Positions 37,452 through 48,289 of a DNA stretch of 64,000 bases are shown piece after piece. A program made the position numbers and the translations under genes. Each line of letters begins with the position of its first letter. Position 1 is the first letter of the stretch. Under the pieces are notes generated by a model. The model did no database searches and had not been told where the DNA came from. It worked only from the letters and a program-made list of their open reading frames with translations. The DNA comes from Notolepis coatsorum (lineage: Eukaryota; Chordata; Actinopteri; Aulopiformes; Paralepididae), in the NCBI GenBank assembly GCA_963971535.1, contig OZ020592.1:51427125-51491124 (forward strand). Reading direction: 5' to 3'.

Positions 37452-37847
37452 AGGGGAACTATCTTATAAATGGCCTTTTTCAGTGTTTACCATTGTTTCT
37501 TAGCTATGTGGACTTATATTAATAGGATCTATGTCTCTAATTCTCATATTGGCGCATTCTTCCAATTCTCCTCTCACAATATTCACCCTCACTGAACTGA
37601 GTCATCTGAAAATGTGCATATCTGTGATGTCAGAGATTTCTCAGCTGCATAATAATGTGGCAGTTGATGTGGCAGTTGGCACCAGGCCACACAGTGGATC
37701 TTGAGTTAGAAAAATGCGGTTTTTAGTACTTGATTAGAAATACAAAACAATGCATTTTTTTTTGAAAAAAACCTAGGTGTTCCATAGACTCACAGGAATT
37801 GTGTAAAAGTGCCCAAATAGTGAAAGAAATAGTAAAGCAGTTCCCCT
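37452..37847. mobile_element. TTAA-flanked MITE (piggyBac-like)
   Basis: Termini AGGGGAACT...AGTTCCCCT are inverted and flanked by TTAA at 37448-37451 and 37848-37851. TTAA targets are the hallmark of the piggyBac superfamily. A rearranged relative lies at 60644-60990, also in a TTAA. Confidence 0.75.
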
Positions 37848-39216
37848 TTAACATTTTTTAAATAAACATAATTTTTTTAAATGGCTAAAAGTGATTTTGT
37901 AATTTTGCAACCGTGGGTCTCACAGGGTACTTTTAACCCTGTGAGGCCCAAATAAAAAAGACATTAGCAACTTCAGAGGCCAGAGGGTGAGACCTATAAA
38001 CACATGAAGGGTGCCGTGACTGAAAAAAAAGGTTGAGAAACGCTGGTATATGGTGTGGCTCTTTGTGGTACCACAGTAATTTTTATGGCTCTTAGTCTCT
38101 GACTGGTTGGCCACCCCTGGAATAGAGGGATCAAGGTTTTTCTTTTTAATCAGGGGTTGTACCACAGCATGTTTGAAGGCGGTTGGGACAGGAGTTTATC
38201 AACAATAAAATAATAGGCAAGACCGAATCAAGCACTTTTTTAAGAAGGCGAGAGGGAAGGCTATCTGAGGGGCAGTTTGAGGGCCGCAGGTGCTAATTAT
38301 GTCAGAAAGAGAGGAGAGAGAAACCGGCTCAAACTGCTCAAAGACAGCACGCAGGGGGTGTAGAGGGGGAGGGGTGAAGAGGCTGTGGTGAGAACTGGTC
38401 TAAGAGAAGAGATTTTATTAATAAAAAAGTTTAGAAAACGTTCACAGAGAGCTGATGATGGCACACCTGGGGAAACATCACAGGGGTTGATGAGAGAGTT
38501 TAGAACATTGAAAATAACCTGGGGTTTGTGGCAGTTATTTGAGATCCAATTAGAAATATATTCAGTTTTTGCTGTTTTGACAGCATTTTGATAAGCAGAC
38601 AGGCAAGCAGGTAGAATTTCGAGGGAGACGTGGAGCCTATTCTTATTCCACTTTCTCTCCGCGAGCCTACATGTGCGTCTGAGAGCGCGCGTGGAGTCAT
38701 TGAGCCATGGTGATTGGAGTGTTTTGCTGCGTTTGGACCTGGGAGGTGCAACAGAGTCTAAAAAATTTTGTGGACGATGTTCTGGTAAAACGCCACCCCA
38801 TACATGCATACAATGGTGGAAAGTAACTAAGTATTTTTACTCAAGTACTGTACTTAATTTGGAGCTACTTGTACTTTATGTGGGTATTTTCACTTTCACA
38901 GTTAGCTGTATTTGATGCTTTGCAATCTATCGATTCAAAGTGTTCTACAGACTACAGGTGAGGATAACTTAGAGTATTTTTTTATTAAATTGGCTGCACC
39001 AGTTATTGCTGAGCAGTTAACTTATATTTTTAATCTCTCTATCTCTTCAGGTAGATTTCCTCTAGCTTGGAAATCTGCACGAGTGATTCCTTTACCTAAG
39101 GGAGGTGATAGGGATCATTTAGATAATTATCGTCCTATCTCCAGGTTACCTTGGCTAAAGTCCTGGAAACAGAATAAACAACTTGAGTTTTTCCTTTCAA
39201 TTAACTCAGTACTTAT

Positions 39217-39436
39217 GTAACGGATGGTATCGTAAGCGCAGTCAAGAAGGCCTGGGGTGAGTAGCGGTGCTATGGGTTAAACTCACTCTCACATCCTCAA
39301 AAGACGCCCCATTACTTAGAAGTGGATTCACCTCTTGGTATAGCGGTCTGTGTTGCTGCCTGTGGTGTGGGAGACCGGGGTTCGACTCCCACTCGCGGCA
39401 TTGAAGTTTGAGGTGATGTTGTCACAACCGTTACAC
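39217..39436 (+). mobile_element. tRNA-like element with TGTAACGG...CCGTTACA ends
   Basis: A 220-bp insert splits the LINE. It has inverted ends TGTAACGG and CCGTTACA and a 4-bp CTTA flank on each side. Inside is a good pol III promoter: A box GGTATAGCGG and B box GGTTCGACTCC, about 32 bases apart. The stretch GGGAGACCGGGGTTCGA resembles a vertebrate tRNA-Asp gene. It could be a tRNA-derived SINE or a non-autonomous element carrying a captured tRNA. It is not a functional tRNA gene, because the acceptor stem does not pair. Confidence 0.6.
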
Positions 39437-39770
39437 TTAGTTCTCAGCAATCTGGTTTTAGAGCCAAACACAGTACTCAGCCACCACTCTGGTTACAAAT
39501 GATATTATCGCAGCATTAGATAAGAAGAAACATTTTGCTGCCCTCTTTGTTGATTTATCAAAAGTCTTTGATACAGTTGATCACTACTTCCTTCTAACAT
39601 TCGGTTGGATGATTATTCCTGTGTCTGGTTTCAGGATTATCTATCTTCTAGGCGGCAGTGTGGGAAGTTAGGTCAAGCCCATCTGAATTTGTGTCCATAA
39701 CTAAAGGTGTGCCACAAGGTTCAGTTTTGGGTCCTGTCCTTTTTACAATTTACATTAATGATATTATTTC

Positions 39771-40318
39771 TAGTGCTGTCAGGTAATTACATTTTTTTTA
39801 TCTAATTAATTACAGGATTTGTAATTAATTAATCTAATTAATCGCATAACCATTTTAGGCCTGATATTTTATATTCTATAATCATATTTCAAATAGCATG
39901 TGTCCGGATGGCAGAATTCAGTACTGTATCTACAAAACCTTCTGTTTAATCATCTTGCCTTTATTCATTTGCTTAGATTTTTCAGGTCTGGTCAATTTTA
40001 GCATGGTGTTATTCACAGTAAAAAAAAAAAGAAAAAATGTAATTGATATTCTCATTTGGTTCATTACAATTTACTCAAGTCTAGTAACAGACACAGTATT
40101 TCTGACACTGGGAATACATTCCCTGAGATCCATAGATGGCCCTAGAATCGGATACCAAGAACATGCAAATGAGCATTTAAAAAAGTTTGTAAATGTTTAT
40201 TCTAATAATAATATTTATTTAAAAGAAATATTTAAAAATGTTTTATTAATTTGGAGTTAATTTTCATAACGCGATAATTTGCTGTGTAATCAATTAACGT
40301 GATAAACTGACAGCCCTA
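39771..40318 (+). mobile_element. hAT-type element (TAGTGCTGTCA...TGACAGCCCTA)
   Basis: 548 bp with terminal inverted repeats TAGTGCTGTCA / TGACAGCCCTA, flanked by ATTATTTC (39763-39770) and ATTGTTTC (40319-40326), an 8-bp duplication with one change. It interrupts the RT palm of the LINE. No coding capacity. Relatives lie at 35757-36060 and 59451-59831. Confidence 0.88.
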
Positions 40319-40752
40319 ATTGTTTCTTCTTTGTACGGATGTCATGCCCATTTGTATGCTGATGACACAATGGTGTACTGTATTGCTGCCTCTGTTGGCC
40401 ATTGAGAAATTGCAACTTTCCTTGTATGCTCTTCAGGATGCCCTTGCTAATCTTAAATTAGTTCTTAATGCTAGTAAGACTAAATGTATGTTGTTTTCAA
40501 GAGCCAGAAATATTAACTTTGATAATGTGCGGATATCTACTGTCAGTGGCTCTTGTATAGAGAGAGAGTCACTGAGTATAAATATCTTGGCCTGTGGCTT
40601 GATGAGAAATTTACATTTAAGTTCCTTGTGGATAATCTTGCCTCTAAACTGCGACAGACAATAGTTTTCCTGTACAGAAACAGATCCAATTTTCCTATTT
40701 AGTAGAACAATTATTGTTGAATCAGTCTTCAGTTTTTGGATTATGGTGATGT

Positions 40753-40873
40753 ATTTAAGCATTACATCACGTGCAGGAGTGGTTTGTGAAAAATAAACCA
40801 TGCCTAGGGGTGATCGTTAGACCCCCCTAGGCATGGTTTATTTTTCACAAATCACGACTGCAAGTGGTGTAAT
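40753..40873. repeat. Palindrome, about 54-bp arms
   Basis: The first arm runs from AAGCATTACATCACGTGCAG to CCATGCCTAGGGG and is mirrored after a 12-base loop. The inner 28 bp are perfect and the outer part has a few mismatches. It marks the left side of an unidentified insertion (about 40755-42960) in the LINE. Confidence 0.85.
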
Positions 40874-41026
40874 GCTTTTATACAACTGCCACATTCATCC
40901 AACCTTATTGCTATACAATAAACACACATTAATCGAAGATATATTGAAAAAAACATCCGCCACAAAAAGTAGTTCCCACAACAACAAAAAAGAGAAATTG
41001 CCTCCATGTGGAAGCAGCTCGGAAGT

Positions 41027-41258
41027 GCATCCAACCAACTAACACATCCAACTGTCTTTCAACTAAGACATCCAACCAACTAACACATCCAACTGTCTTT
41101 CAACTAAGACATCCAACCAACTAACACATCCAACTGTCTTTCAACTAAGACATCCAACCAACTAACACATCCTACTGTCTTGCAACTAAGACATCCAACC
41201 AACTAACACATCCAACTGTCTTTCAACTAAGACATCCAACCAACTAACACATCCAACT
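41027..41258. repeat. 41-bp tandem repeat, about 5.6 units
   Basis: The unit is CATCCAACCAACTAACA followed by CATCCAACTGTCTTTCAACT and AAGA. Copies are nearly identical (one unit has CCTACTGTCTTGC). Confidence 0.93.
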
Positions 41259-41299
41259 TTTCTTTAGTTTTTAATTATGAAGTTAACGGTTGTTATTGG

Positions 41300-41400
41300 A
41301 ATGATTGATTGAAAATTTTATTACCAGATGCAGAATGGGTACAATACAGTATGGCTCAATAAACACAATTGTTAAGGGGATGCAGACCTACTTTCTATAG
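41300..41400 (-). mobile_element. LINE 3' tail fragment
   Basis: Reverse orientation of the (ATTC)n-type LINE 3' end (CAGAATGGGTACAATACAGT, GGGGATGCAGACCT). It runs into a 17-bp-arm hairpin (TACTTTCTATAGAA and its mirror, 41388-41435). Confidence 0.7.
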
Positions 41401-41677
41401 AACTTCATTCTTAGATGCTTCTATAGAAAGTAGGTAAAACAAATTAAAAGGTTTTCTTTGCCCTATAGGGAAAAAAAGGTTTTCTTCGCCCTATTTTTTT
41501 ATTTATTTTTTTAAACCTACTTTAGAGGGCCTAAACTTAACCAGTTGGAAACCAAGCATACAGTAATAAAATTATCAATCAATCAATCAATTCAATAGGC
41601 CATGCTCACTTAAAACAGCGCAGCACTCAGCTGCTTCTCTCTCAGTCTGACTCTCCCCCGCCGTTGCAGACAGGAGT

Positions 41678-41697
41678 GTGTGCGTGTGCGTGTGCGT

Positions 41698-41744
<47 letters not shown>

Positions 41745-41745
41745 T
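41678..41745. repeat. (GTGTGC)n then (GT)n
   Basis: A short compound GT microsatellite. Short (AATC)n patches lie at 41575-41590 and 41814-41830. Confidence 0.93.
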
Positions 41746-41938
41746 GCCAGACAGTGTGAGAGAGTGGGCTCTGCAGTCAGGGGAAAGGAAGATTTTTTTT
41801 TTTTTATTGCAAATAATCAATCAATCAATCCGCGATTTTTCTTTTGTTCCACAAACCCATAGATTACACAATCCAACATTGTGTAAGAGACTAAGACATT
41901 CGCCGTGACAGAATCGGTTATTATTTAGTCGTTATGAC

Positions 41939-42772
41939 TAGGGATGCACCGAATGGGAAATTCTTGGCCGAAACCGATACCGAAAATAGGAAACAGTTGG
42001 CCGAAAACCGAATGCCGAAAGGCCGAAAATGATTAATATAAATATATATATGTTTTTTTTTTAGCTACCTGATTATGGCAAAAGACATGATTATGGCTAA
42101 ACTTAACTTAAATAATATTAATAATCACTATTATGGGCCCATAAAACATTTATTCAGCACTTTTGAATGCATACATTAATTCCAGACTGTTAAGAATAAA
42201 ACGATTGATGACGACTTCCTGTCCTCGCATTTCCATTTCCGGTTTAACGATACATTTTCAACAACAGATTGCTGCTAATTAAACACTTCATTTAAACGGA
42301 GTAACGTTAACGTTATGTCGAGTTCATACGTGTAGTGTAGTATGAACTCGTCATAACGTTAACATTACTCAGTGTCCACTGTTGCTGCCACCATTGCGTC
42401 GCAGATGGATGGTACACTGTTAGCTCCGTAGCTAATCTGCTCCTAGACTACTGATAGCAGTACCGTTAACGTCGGAGCTGATCAATACTCCGGTTTTTTC
42501 TAATTTAGTTTAGAACCGGGTTTCGGGGGGCATCCCTACTCCCAAGAGGAGTTAGTTATCACAGGCTGTAGAATGCAGGAAGAGCTGCCAAGCTGCTCAC
42601 GTTACATGTTGCGCATGCTACCGGTATGTCTGTAGTCGCGTTTTGATGACGTCATCACAACAACACGTTATTTGACTTTCGGTCATATATTTTCGGTGCT
42701 AAAACCCTTTCGGCCGAAAGCCGAAAGAGCCGTTTTAACCATTTTCGGCCGATAATTTTCGGTGCATCCCTA
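41939..42772 (+). mobile_element. hAT-type MITE (TAGGGATGCACCGA), complete
   Basis: 834 bp with ends TAGGGATGCACCGA / TCGGTGCATCCCTA and the exact 8-bp duplication GTTATGAC at 41931-41938 and 42773-42780. GGCCGAAA-type subterminal repeats recur. An internal hairpin (GTTAACGTTATG...GTTCATAC and its mirror, about 42303-42367) lies in the middle. No transposase. Confidence 0.93.
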
Positions 42773-43496
42773 GTTATGACGCTATCAACATATCCATTTG
42801 TAAAGATTATTGTCCGCCATCTTGTTTTTTTTTTAAACTCGGACGCGGAGTGATAGTGATTCGGTTGTGGGCGGGTCCTGGGACCAAGAGTGTGGAATTG
42901 TGACAGATACATACGTGTAAATTGACTGTTTCAGCCAATCAGAATCGAGATATTTGCATGCCGTTGTATAATTATAGGCATGCTGTGGAATCAACTCTTA
43001 AACCTCAGGATTCTGCATATCACTCAGCTCTTAGGTGTATTACTGATGATGACACATATGATACTCACCATTGTGTCCTGTATGATAGGGTGGGTTGGCC
43101 TTCTCTTGCAGAAAGGCGCAACAAACACTGGTATTTATTTATTTATTTAAAGCCCTTATTAGTAAACAACCTGTTTATATATTGGAACCTATTCAACTCG
43201 ATCAAATTACTGGATGGTTCTTAGGGTCCCTCAAGTTTGTTCTGATCTAGGCAGCTTTTTCCTTTGATGCCTCTAACTCTTGGAATGTCCTCCAACTCTT
43301 TCTGAAGTTGGAGGTTCTCCCTTTCCTTGGTATGTTTAAACATATGATTTCAGATAGGGATGTCCGATATTATTGGCCTACCGATATTATCGGCCGATAT
43401 CGGCATTAAAAGATCTTTATCTTTTAAAGATACCAATACCGATACCGATATCGGAAAATATCGGTATCGGTTTAAAAAATATATATATATATTTTT

Positions 43497-46400
43497 TTAC
43501 ATTTCTTTTGTATTTTATTTTTTTATTATTTTTTAAACAAACATATAAACAAACATGACAACACACGATAAGATATACAAGCATTAATTGTCAGGGCACA
43601 TCCAATGAGATCACATTATAGTTAGTTGTCTTATATAAGATATACCCCTAATACCTGTTATCTAAAAAAAAAACTACACACATATGCTCAGCTCGAACCC
43701 CCCCCTCCCGGACCCCACCTTGAGAAGTACCTCCACTATCCCTCGCACCTAACCAGACACTACCATTATAAGCTAGCTTTTATTCTCTCCACCACTTCTA
43801 ACCACATTGACATTTTGGATTCATTGAGACCCAGAATTCTTGCTGTAGATATTTCATGGTAAATTACATCGAGATATGTAAGAAACCAAACTTTACGGCA
43901 CATTTTTTCCGGTTGAAACCAGCGTGATGCGATCAGCTTTTTGGCTACTGTGATACCCGATAAAACCAATCTCTTTAGCTGTGGATTCACTGCAAACTAA
44001 AAAACATCATTCAATAATAATACCGAGGGGTGTACAGGTATATTCCAAGATACGAGTTTTGATATTTGTTGGGTCACATCTTTCCAGAATGCCTTAACTG
44101 GTGAGCAGTCCCAATACATGTGCATAAATGTCCCTTCGTCCCCATTTGCACATTGGGTGCATTTGGAATCTTGTTTAAGCCCCATTCGGCACAGTCTTAT
44201 AGGAGTCAAGTATGTCCTGTGAATATAGTTAAGATTGATTTGTTGATGATCCGGGTTCCTTGATGTAAGTCGGACATTTGCCCAGGCTCCTTGCCAATCA
44301 AAGTCATTTTCCAGGTCTGGTATATCCCTCCTCCAGACAGAGTCAAGTTGGAGGGTTTCATACGAGGACGTTAGTAATTGATGATAAAATTCTGAAACAA
44401 AACCTCTCGATGTCTCTCTTGCGTAGAAGAATTTGTGGTATCTGTGGTGTTCAATTGGTCTGTCTAATGGAACACTGTGAGACTTCAAACATAGCTCTAA
44501 CTGTTTGTGAAAAAGCCATGTGGACTTGGTGAGATTAAATTTTTTGCGTATTTCTTTATCACTACAAAAACCCTGTTTGTTAAAAACATCCCCTAATGAG
44601 TGTATGCCTTGCTCTTCCCATATAGGGAATCTTATAGGTCGTTTTCCAATTAAGAGTGCATTGTTATTGAATAAGGGAGTATGATTGTGCCAATTTTGTG
44701 GGTTAGGATTTTTTTTTTGTGATTCACGCCATATCCGGATCGCATGAGTAATTAAGGGGCCAAATTTACGTTCACAGTGCTTGATTGGTAGTTTAGTGTA
44801 TGCTATGTCCTTCAGTCTATGTGGGGCTACTATGTTTTCTTCTATTTTTCTCCAGGATGCTAATGCTTGGGAGTCAAACCATGTTGTCAATGGACTTAAT
44901 GTGTACGCCTTAAAATATAGGAAAAAATCTGGAAATGCCATGCCACCATCTGCTTTATTTCTCTGTGCGGTGGATCTTTTTATACGTGGTGGTTTGTTAT
45001 TCCAAATAAATTTGTATGTGGAGGAGTGTAATCTTTTCCAGAAACCCTCTGGAGGGGGTAACGGTAGCATTGAACTGAAGAAGTTGATTTTAGGTAGTAC
45101 ATCCATCTTAACTATTGATATCCGTGCTTGTACTGTGTTTTTGAGTTTTGCCCATCTATCAAGGTCGTCTTTGATTTTGTTTTGGATTTTTGTGTAGTTG
45201 TGCTTCACCGTTTGTCTTATGGTAGGGAATATTTCCACTCCCAAGCATCTGAAATGTTTTACCATCGGTATCTGTCCTGGGAGGGTTGTATCTTTTTTTG
45301 CAGGGGTGTTAAGTGGAAGGAAAGCCGACTTCGGCCAATTTATCTTAAATCCCGATAAATCACCAAAGTCCTCAATCAACTTGAGCAGATGAGGCAATGT
45401 GGTGTTGGGGTTTTTCATGAACAATATTACATCGTCCGCATATAAACAAATTCTTTGTTGTGTGCCCTTGATTACGATTGGTTCTATGGATTGGGATTGT
45501 CTTATATATTGTGCTAAAGGCTCTAATGATAGATTGAACAGTCCGGGACTAAGAGGACAACCCTGTCTGGCAGAGCGTGATACCGGAAATATTTGGGAGA
45601 TGATTGTGCCTGTTGTAATCATGGCCGATGGGTCTTTGTATAATACTTTAATCATATCTATGAATCCTTTTCCTAACCCCATCCTTTCTAGCACTGCCCA
45701 CAGATACGACCATTCCAGCCTGTCAAAGGCCTTCATAGCATCCAGGGACAGCATCGCCTTAGGTATGGTGTCCTCCTTGTCGGCATCAAGTACGTGCAGT
45801 ATACGTCTTATGTTCTCAGTGATCAGGCGGCCTCCTATGAAGCCAGTTTGGTCCGGGTGAACTAAAGACGTCATATGCTTTTGTAATCTGATGGCTAATA
45901 CCTTAGAGTACAGTTTGATATCTGTTCCGAGGAGGCTTAAAGGTCTATAGCTACCGCACTCGTTGGGGTCTTTGTCTTTTTTAAGGAGGACTGTTATGAG
46001 TGCAATATTGTCATTTTTATGGAAGTTCCCCTCCTTGACTGAGTATAAGATCATATTTGGTAATAAGGGGCCAATTATGTCCCAACAAGAAAGGTACATT
46101 TCTGATGGGAAACCGTCTCTTCCAGGAGCCTTACCACTTTTCATTGCGGTTATGGCCTTCTTGAGTTCCTCTAGTGTGATCGGTGTTTCTAACTGTTTAG
46201 CGTCATCCTCTGAAAGTTTAGGGAGAATAATTTGATTAAGAAATGTGTCCATTTTGTTTTGATCGAAGGTCATTTCTGATTTATATAAGTCGGAGTAGAA
46301 TACTTTGAATGTATCGTTTATTTTTACAGGATCTGTTACAAGTACTTGTTGTGCTCTAATGGTAGTTATATCTGCAAATGTTGCATTAATTCTTAATCGC

Positions 46401-47438
46401 ATGGCTAATAGGTGGCTGGGTTTGGAACCATGGGAGTACTGCTGTTGTCTTGTGCTGCGTATTTGTATTTCCGATTGTTGTCTGTATATGGCATTGATCT
46501 CTATTTTTAGTACGTTAACTTGATTTTCTAGTCGAGTTGAGTTGTTGTATTTCAGAGAATTAAATAACGTTGAGTAAAGCGTTTCCAGCTCATCCAGTTT
46601 TGTGCTTTGATTCTTGCGCATTTTGGAGGAAAAGCTATCCGTGAAGTCTTTGATCATTCCCTTTACCGACATCCATATTATTCTGGGGTCTTGCACCGAG
46701 TTTGCATTCTCCCATTGGAATACTATAAGAGCTTCTTTGAGTTGTGTAATGAATTCCTTGTTATTAAGCAGCAACGAGTTAAATCGCCATCTTGGGGCTC
46801 GGGAGGATAGTATACCAAATGTACCTTTAAGGAGTAAATAACAGTGATCTGATAGTGCGTTGGGTATCATTTCCACTTCATAATTATCAAATAGTCTCTG
46901 TGATGCAAAGACATAATCTATTCTGGATAGTGTATTATGTCTCGCCGATCGACAAGAGTACTTTCGGGTCGTGGGATTAAGTAACCGCCATAAGTCATTT
47001 ACACCTGTAATCTTTGACCAATCCTTTAATGCCTTCGATGAATTCTTTTGTTCGCTGGAAAAGGCGAGGTAAGATTTGTCCATCCTTGGGTTCCAGATGG
47101 CATTAAAATCCGCTCCTATTATAAATGAGTAATCGGGAATGTCTAACATTGCATTGGTTAATGTAGTGAAGAAATCTTCTTCGTACAAATTTGGGGCGTA
47201 TACCGCTATCAGCGCTATTTTCCTGTTCTTATGTTCAATCTTAGCTATAGTTATCCGACCTTCTACATCAGACCATACTCCCTTTAGTACAATATTCAAC
47301 TTATGTTTAACGACTATTGCTACACCCCGAGTTCTCGTACCAATAGAGGAGTGACTGATATTATGGTATATGTTGTCCGCTAATTTATCTATGTCTTTCC
47401 CTAGAATGTGCGTTTCGCTTAGCAGAGCAATGTCCACA
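43497..47438 (-). mobile_element. L1/Tx1-type LINE insertion, 5'-truncated
   Basis: About 3.9 kb on the minus strand inside the MITE. The motif TTTTTTTACATTTCT stands on both sides (about 43490-43505 and 47439-47454), fitting an L1 target duplication of about 15 bp, with a T-rich stretch (the A-tail on the minus strand) next to the left copy. It is truncated inside the endonuclease domain of ORF2, so ORF1 and the 5' UTR are missing. Confidence 0.88.
43766..47437 (-). pseudogene. L1 ORF2: endonuclease and reverse transcriptase
   Basis: A single minus-strand frame of 1146 codons runs from 47437 to a TAG at 43997-43999, then stays open in the same frame to 43766. It is therefore one ORF2 with one premature stop near its C-end. 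The APE-type endonuclease (residues about 1-210) has SETH, YAPN, GADFN and SDH blocks; the first few residues are lost by truncation. The reverse transcriptase (about 440-750) has SYRPLSLL, the LSLDAMKAFDRLEW block, RQGCPLSP and YADD. The C-terminal Cys domain (CTQCANG...MYWDC) precedes the stop. In its family ORF2 nicks the target DNA and reverse-transcribes the L1 RNA. The otherwise clean frame shows the insertion is young. Confidence 0.93.
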
Positions 47439-47816
47439 TTTTTTTTACATTTCTATAACCTTTATTTACCCAGGCAAGCAAGTAAGAACAAATTCTGATT
47501 TTATTTATTGTCAAAAGTATGCATAATGTTGTGTTAATTCCACAACAAGCTATATGTAATGTTAATTACCTGAAATTATTCCATTTTTTGGGGGGGGGAA
47601 ACCCTGCATATATTGGTATCGGTTGATATCGGTATCGGAAATTAAGAGTTGGACAATATCGGTATATCGGTATCTGTAAAAAAGCCAATATCGAGCATCC
47701 CTAATTTCAGACCATTGTGTGACTACCTGTAACTGTTTTAGCAGATTTTCTTTTTATTATTTTAATTATTATTATTTTTTTACTTTGTTGTGTTTAATTT
47801 TCTATGAATATTGCTT

Positions 47817-48289
47817 ATTTTTTTTTTATATCCTTTTCCCCCTCCTTTTTCCTCCGATTTTCTCCCATCCCAATGTTAATCGTTATGCCAATTCCCAATC
47901 CCCTTCCTGGTCGCTGCGCACTTACCCCCCACAGTCGGTCTGGGAGAGTGGAGGCTATCACGTGCTTCCTCCGACACACGTCTAGCCAATCAACCGCTTC
48001 TTTTCACCTGGCAGCGCGGACTCTCACTGAGAGCGTGTAACGTGTGGAAGGATCACACTACCGCCCTTAGATCCTATCCGCGCTTAGCAGGCGCCCCGAC
48101 CGAACTGTAGGAGTCGCTGTTTACAACGACCCGGACCCACCCCGCCAGCTTCTCCCACCCTCTAATACTGCCAATTGTATTAGTGTGAACAGCCAGCCAA
48201 GCTGGTGACAACCCCGGAGCTGTGAGCTGGATTCGAAGCGTCTCCAGGGTTGGTGACAAACGCAATCTCCGTTACGCCACCTGGCCGCC
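47817..48289 (-). mobile_element. tRNA-derived SINE, full length, copy 2
   Basis: Minus orientation, head GGCGGCCAGGTGGCGTAACG at 48289, ending in a T-rich stretch on +. Flanked by CTATGAATATTGCTT on both sides (47802-47816 and 48290-48304), a 15-bp duplication. It sits in the 3' UTR of the + strand LINE. Confidence 0.93.

Larger units (their letters stand above)
35570..38119 (+). mobile_element. hAT-type element (CAGGGGTGGCCAACC ends), with nested insertions
   Basis: It runs from CAGGGGTGGCCAACC (35571) to GGTTGGCCACCCCTG (38119), a perfect 15-base terminal inverted repeat. Near-identical 8-bp flanks GAATAGAC (35562) and GAATAGAG (38120) fit a hAT target duplication. No transposase was recognised. 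Inside are a reverse piece of another hAT (about 35757-36060), a solo LTR (36486-37365) and a TTAA-flanked MITE (37452-37847). Confidence 0.85.
33540..38802 (-). mobile_element. L2 LINE, degraded and interrupted
   Basis: Minus-strand L2 sequence lies in three blocks: 33540-33733 (3' UTR), about 34198-35569 (RT thumb, palm and N-terminal blocks) and 38120-38802 (linker between endonuclease and RT). Recognisable translations include FFHLRLLAKTKAYLSQKDLE, STRLDYCNALYVGI, LLDLTAAFDTIDH, NFRPISQLPFLSKVLEQ and SPWLNDSTRALRRT. It is broken by a SINE (33734-34195) and a hAT-type element (35570-38119), and many frameshifts show it is old. Its 5' side meets the TSD of the large nested hAT at 38803. Confidence 0.85.
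43355..47703 (+). mobile_element. hAT-type MITE (TAGGGATGTCCGATATT) split by an L1
   Basis: Same family as 24172-24535. The left end TAGGGATGTCCGATATTATT and right end GAGCATCCCTA are flanked by the exact duplication ATTTCAGA (43347-43354, 47704-47711). Without the L1 it would be about 410 bp. Confidence 0.92.

Noticed and set aside
39320..39400. A functional tRNA gene
   Set aside because: The A and B boxes are good and the text resembles tRNA-Asp, but the acceptor stem does not pair and the segment lies inside a mobile element.
41027..41258. CRISPR array
   Set aside because: The repeat is a head-to-tail 41-bp minisatellite with no unique spacers, in a eukaryotic genome.
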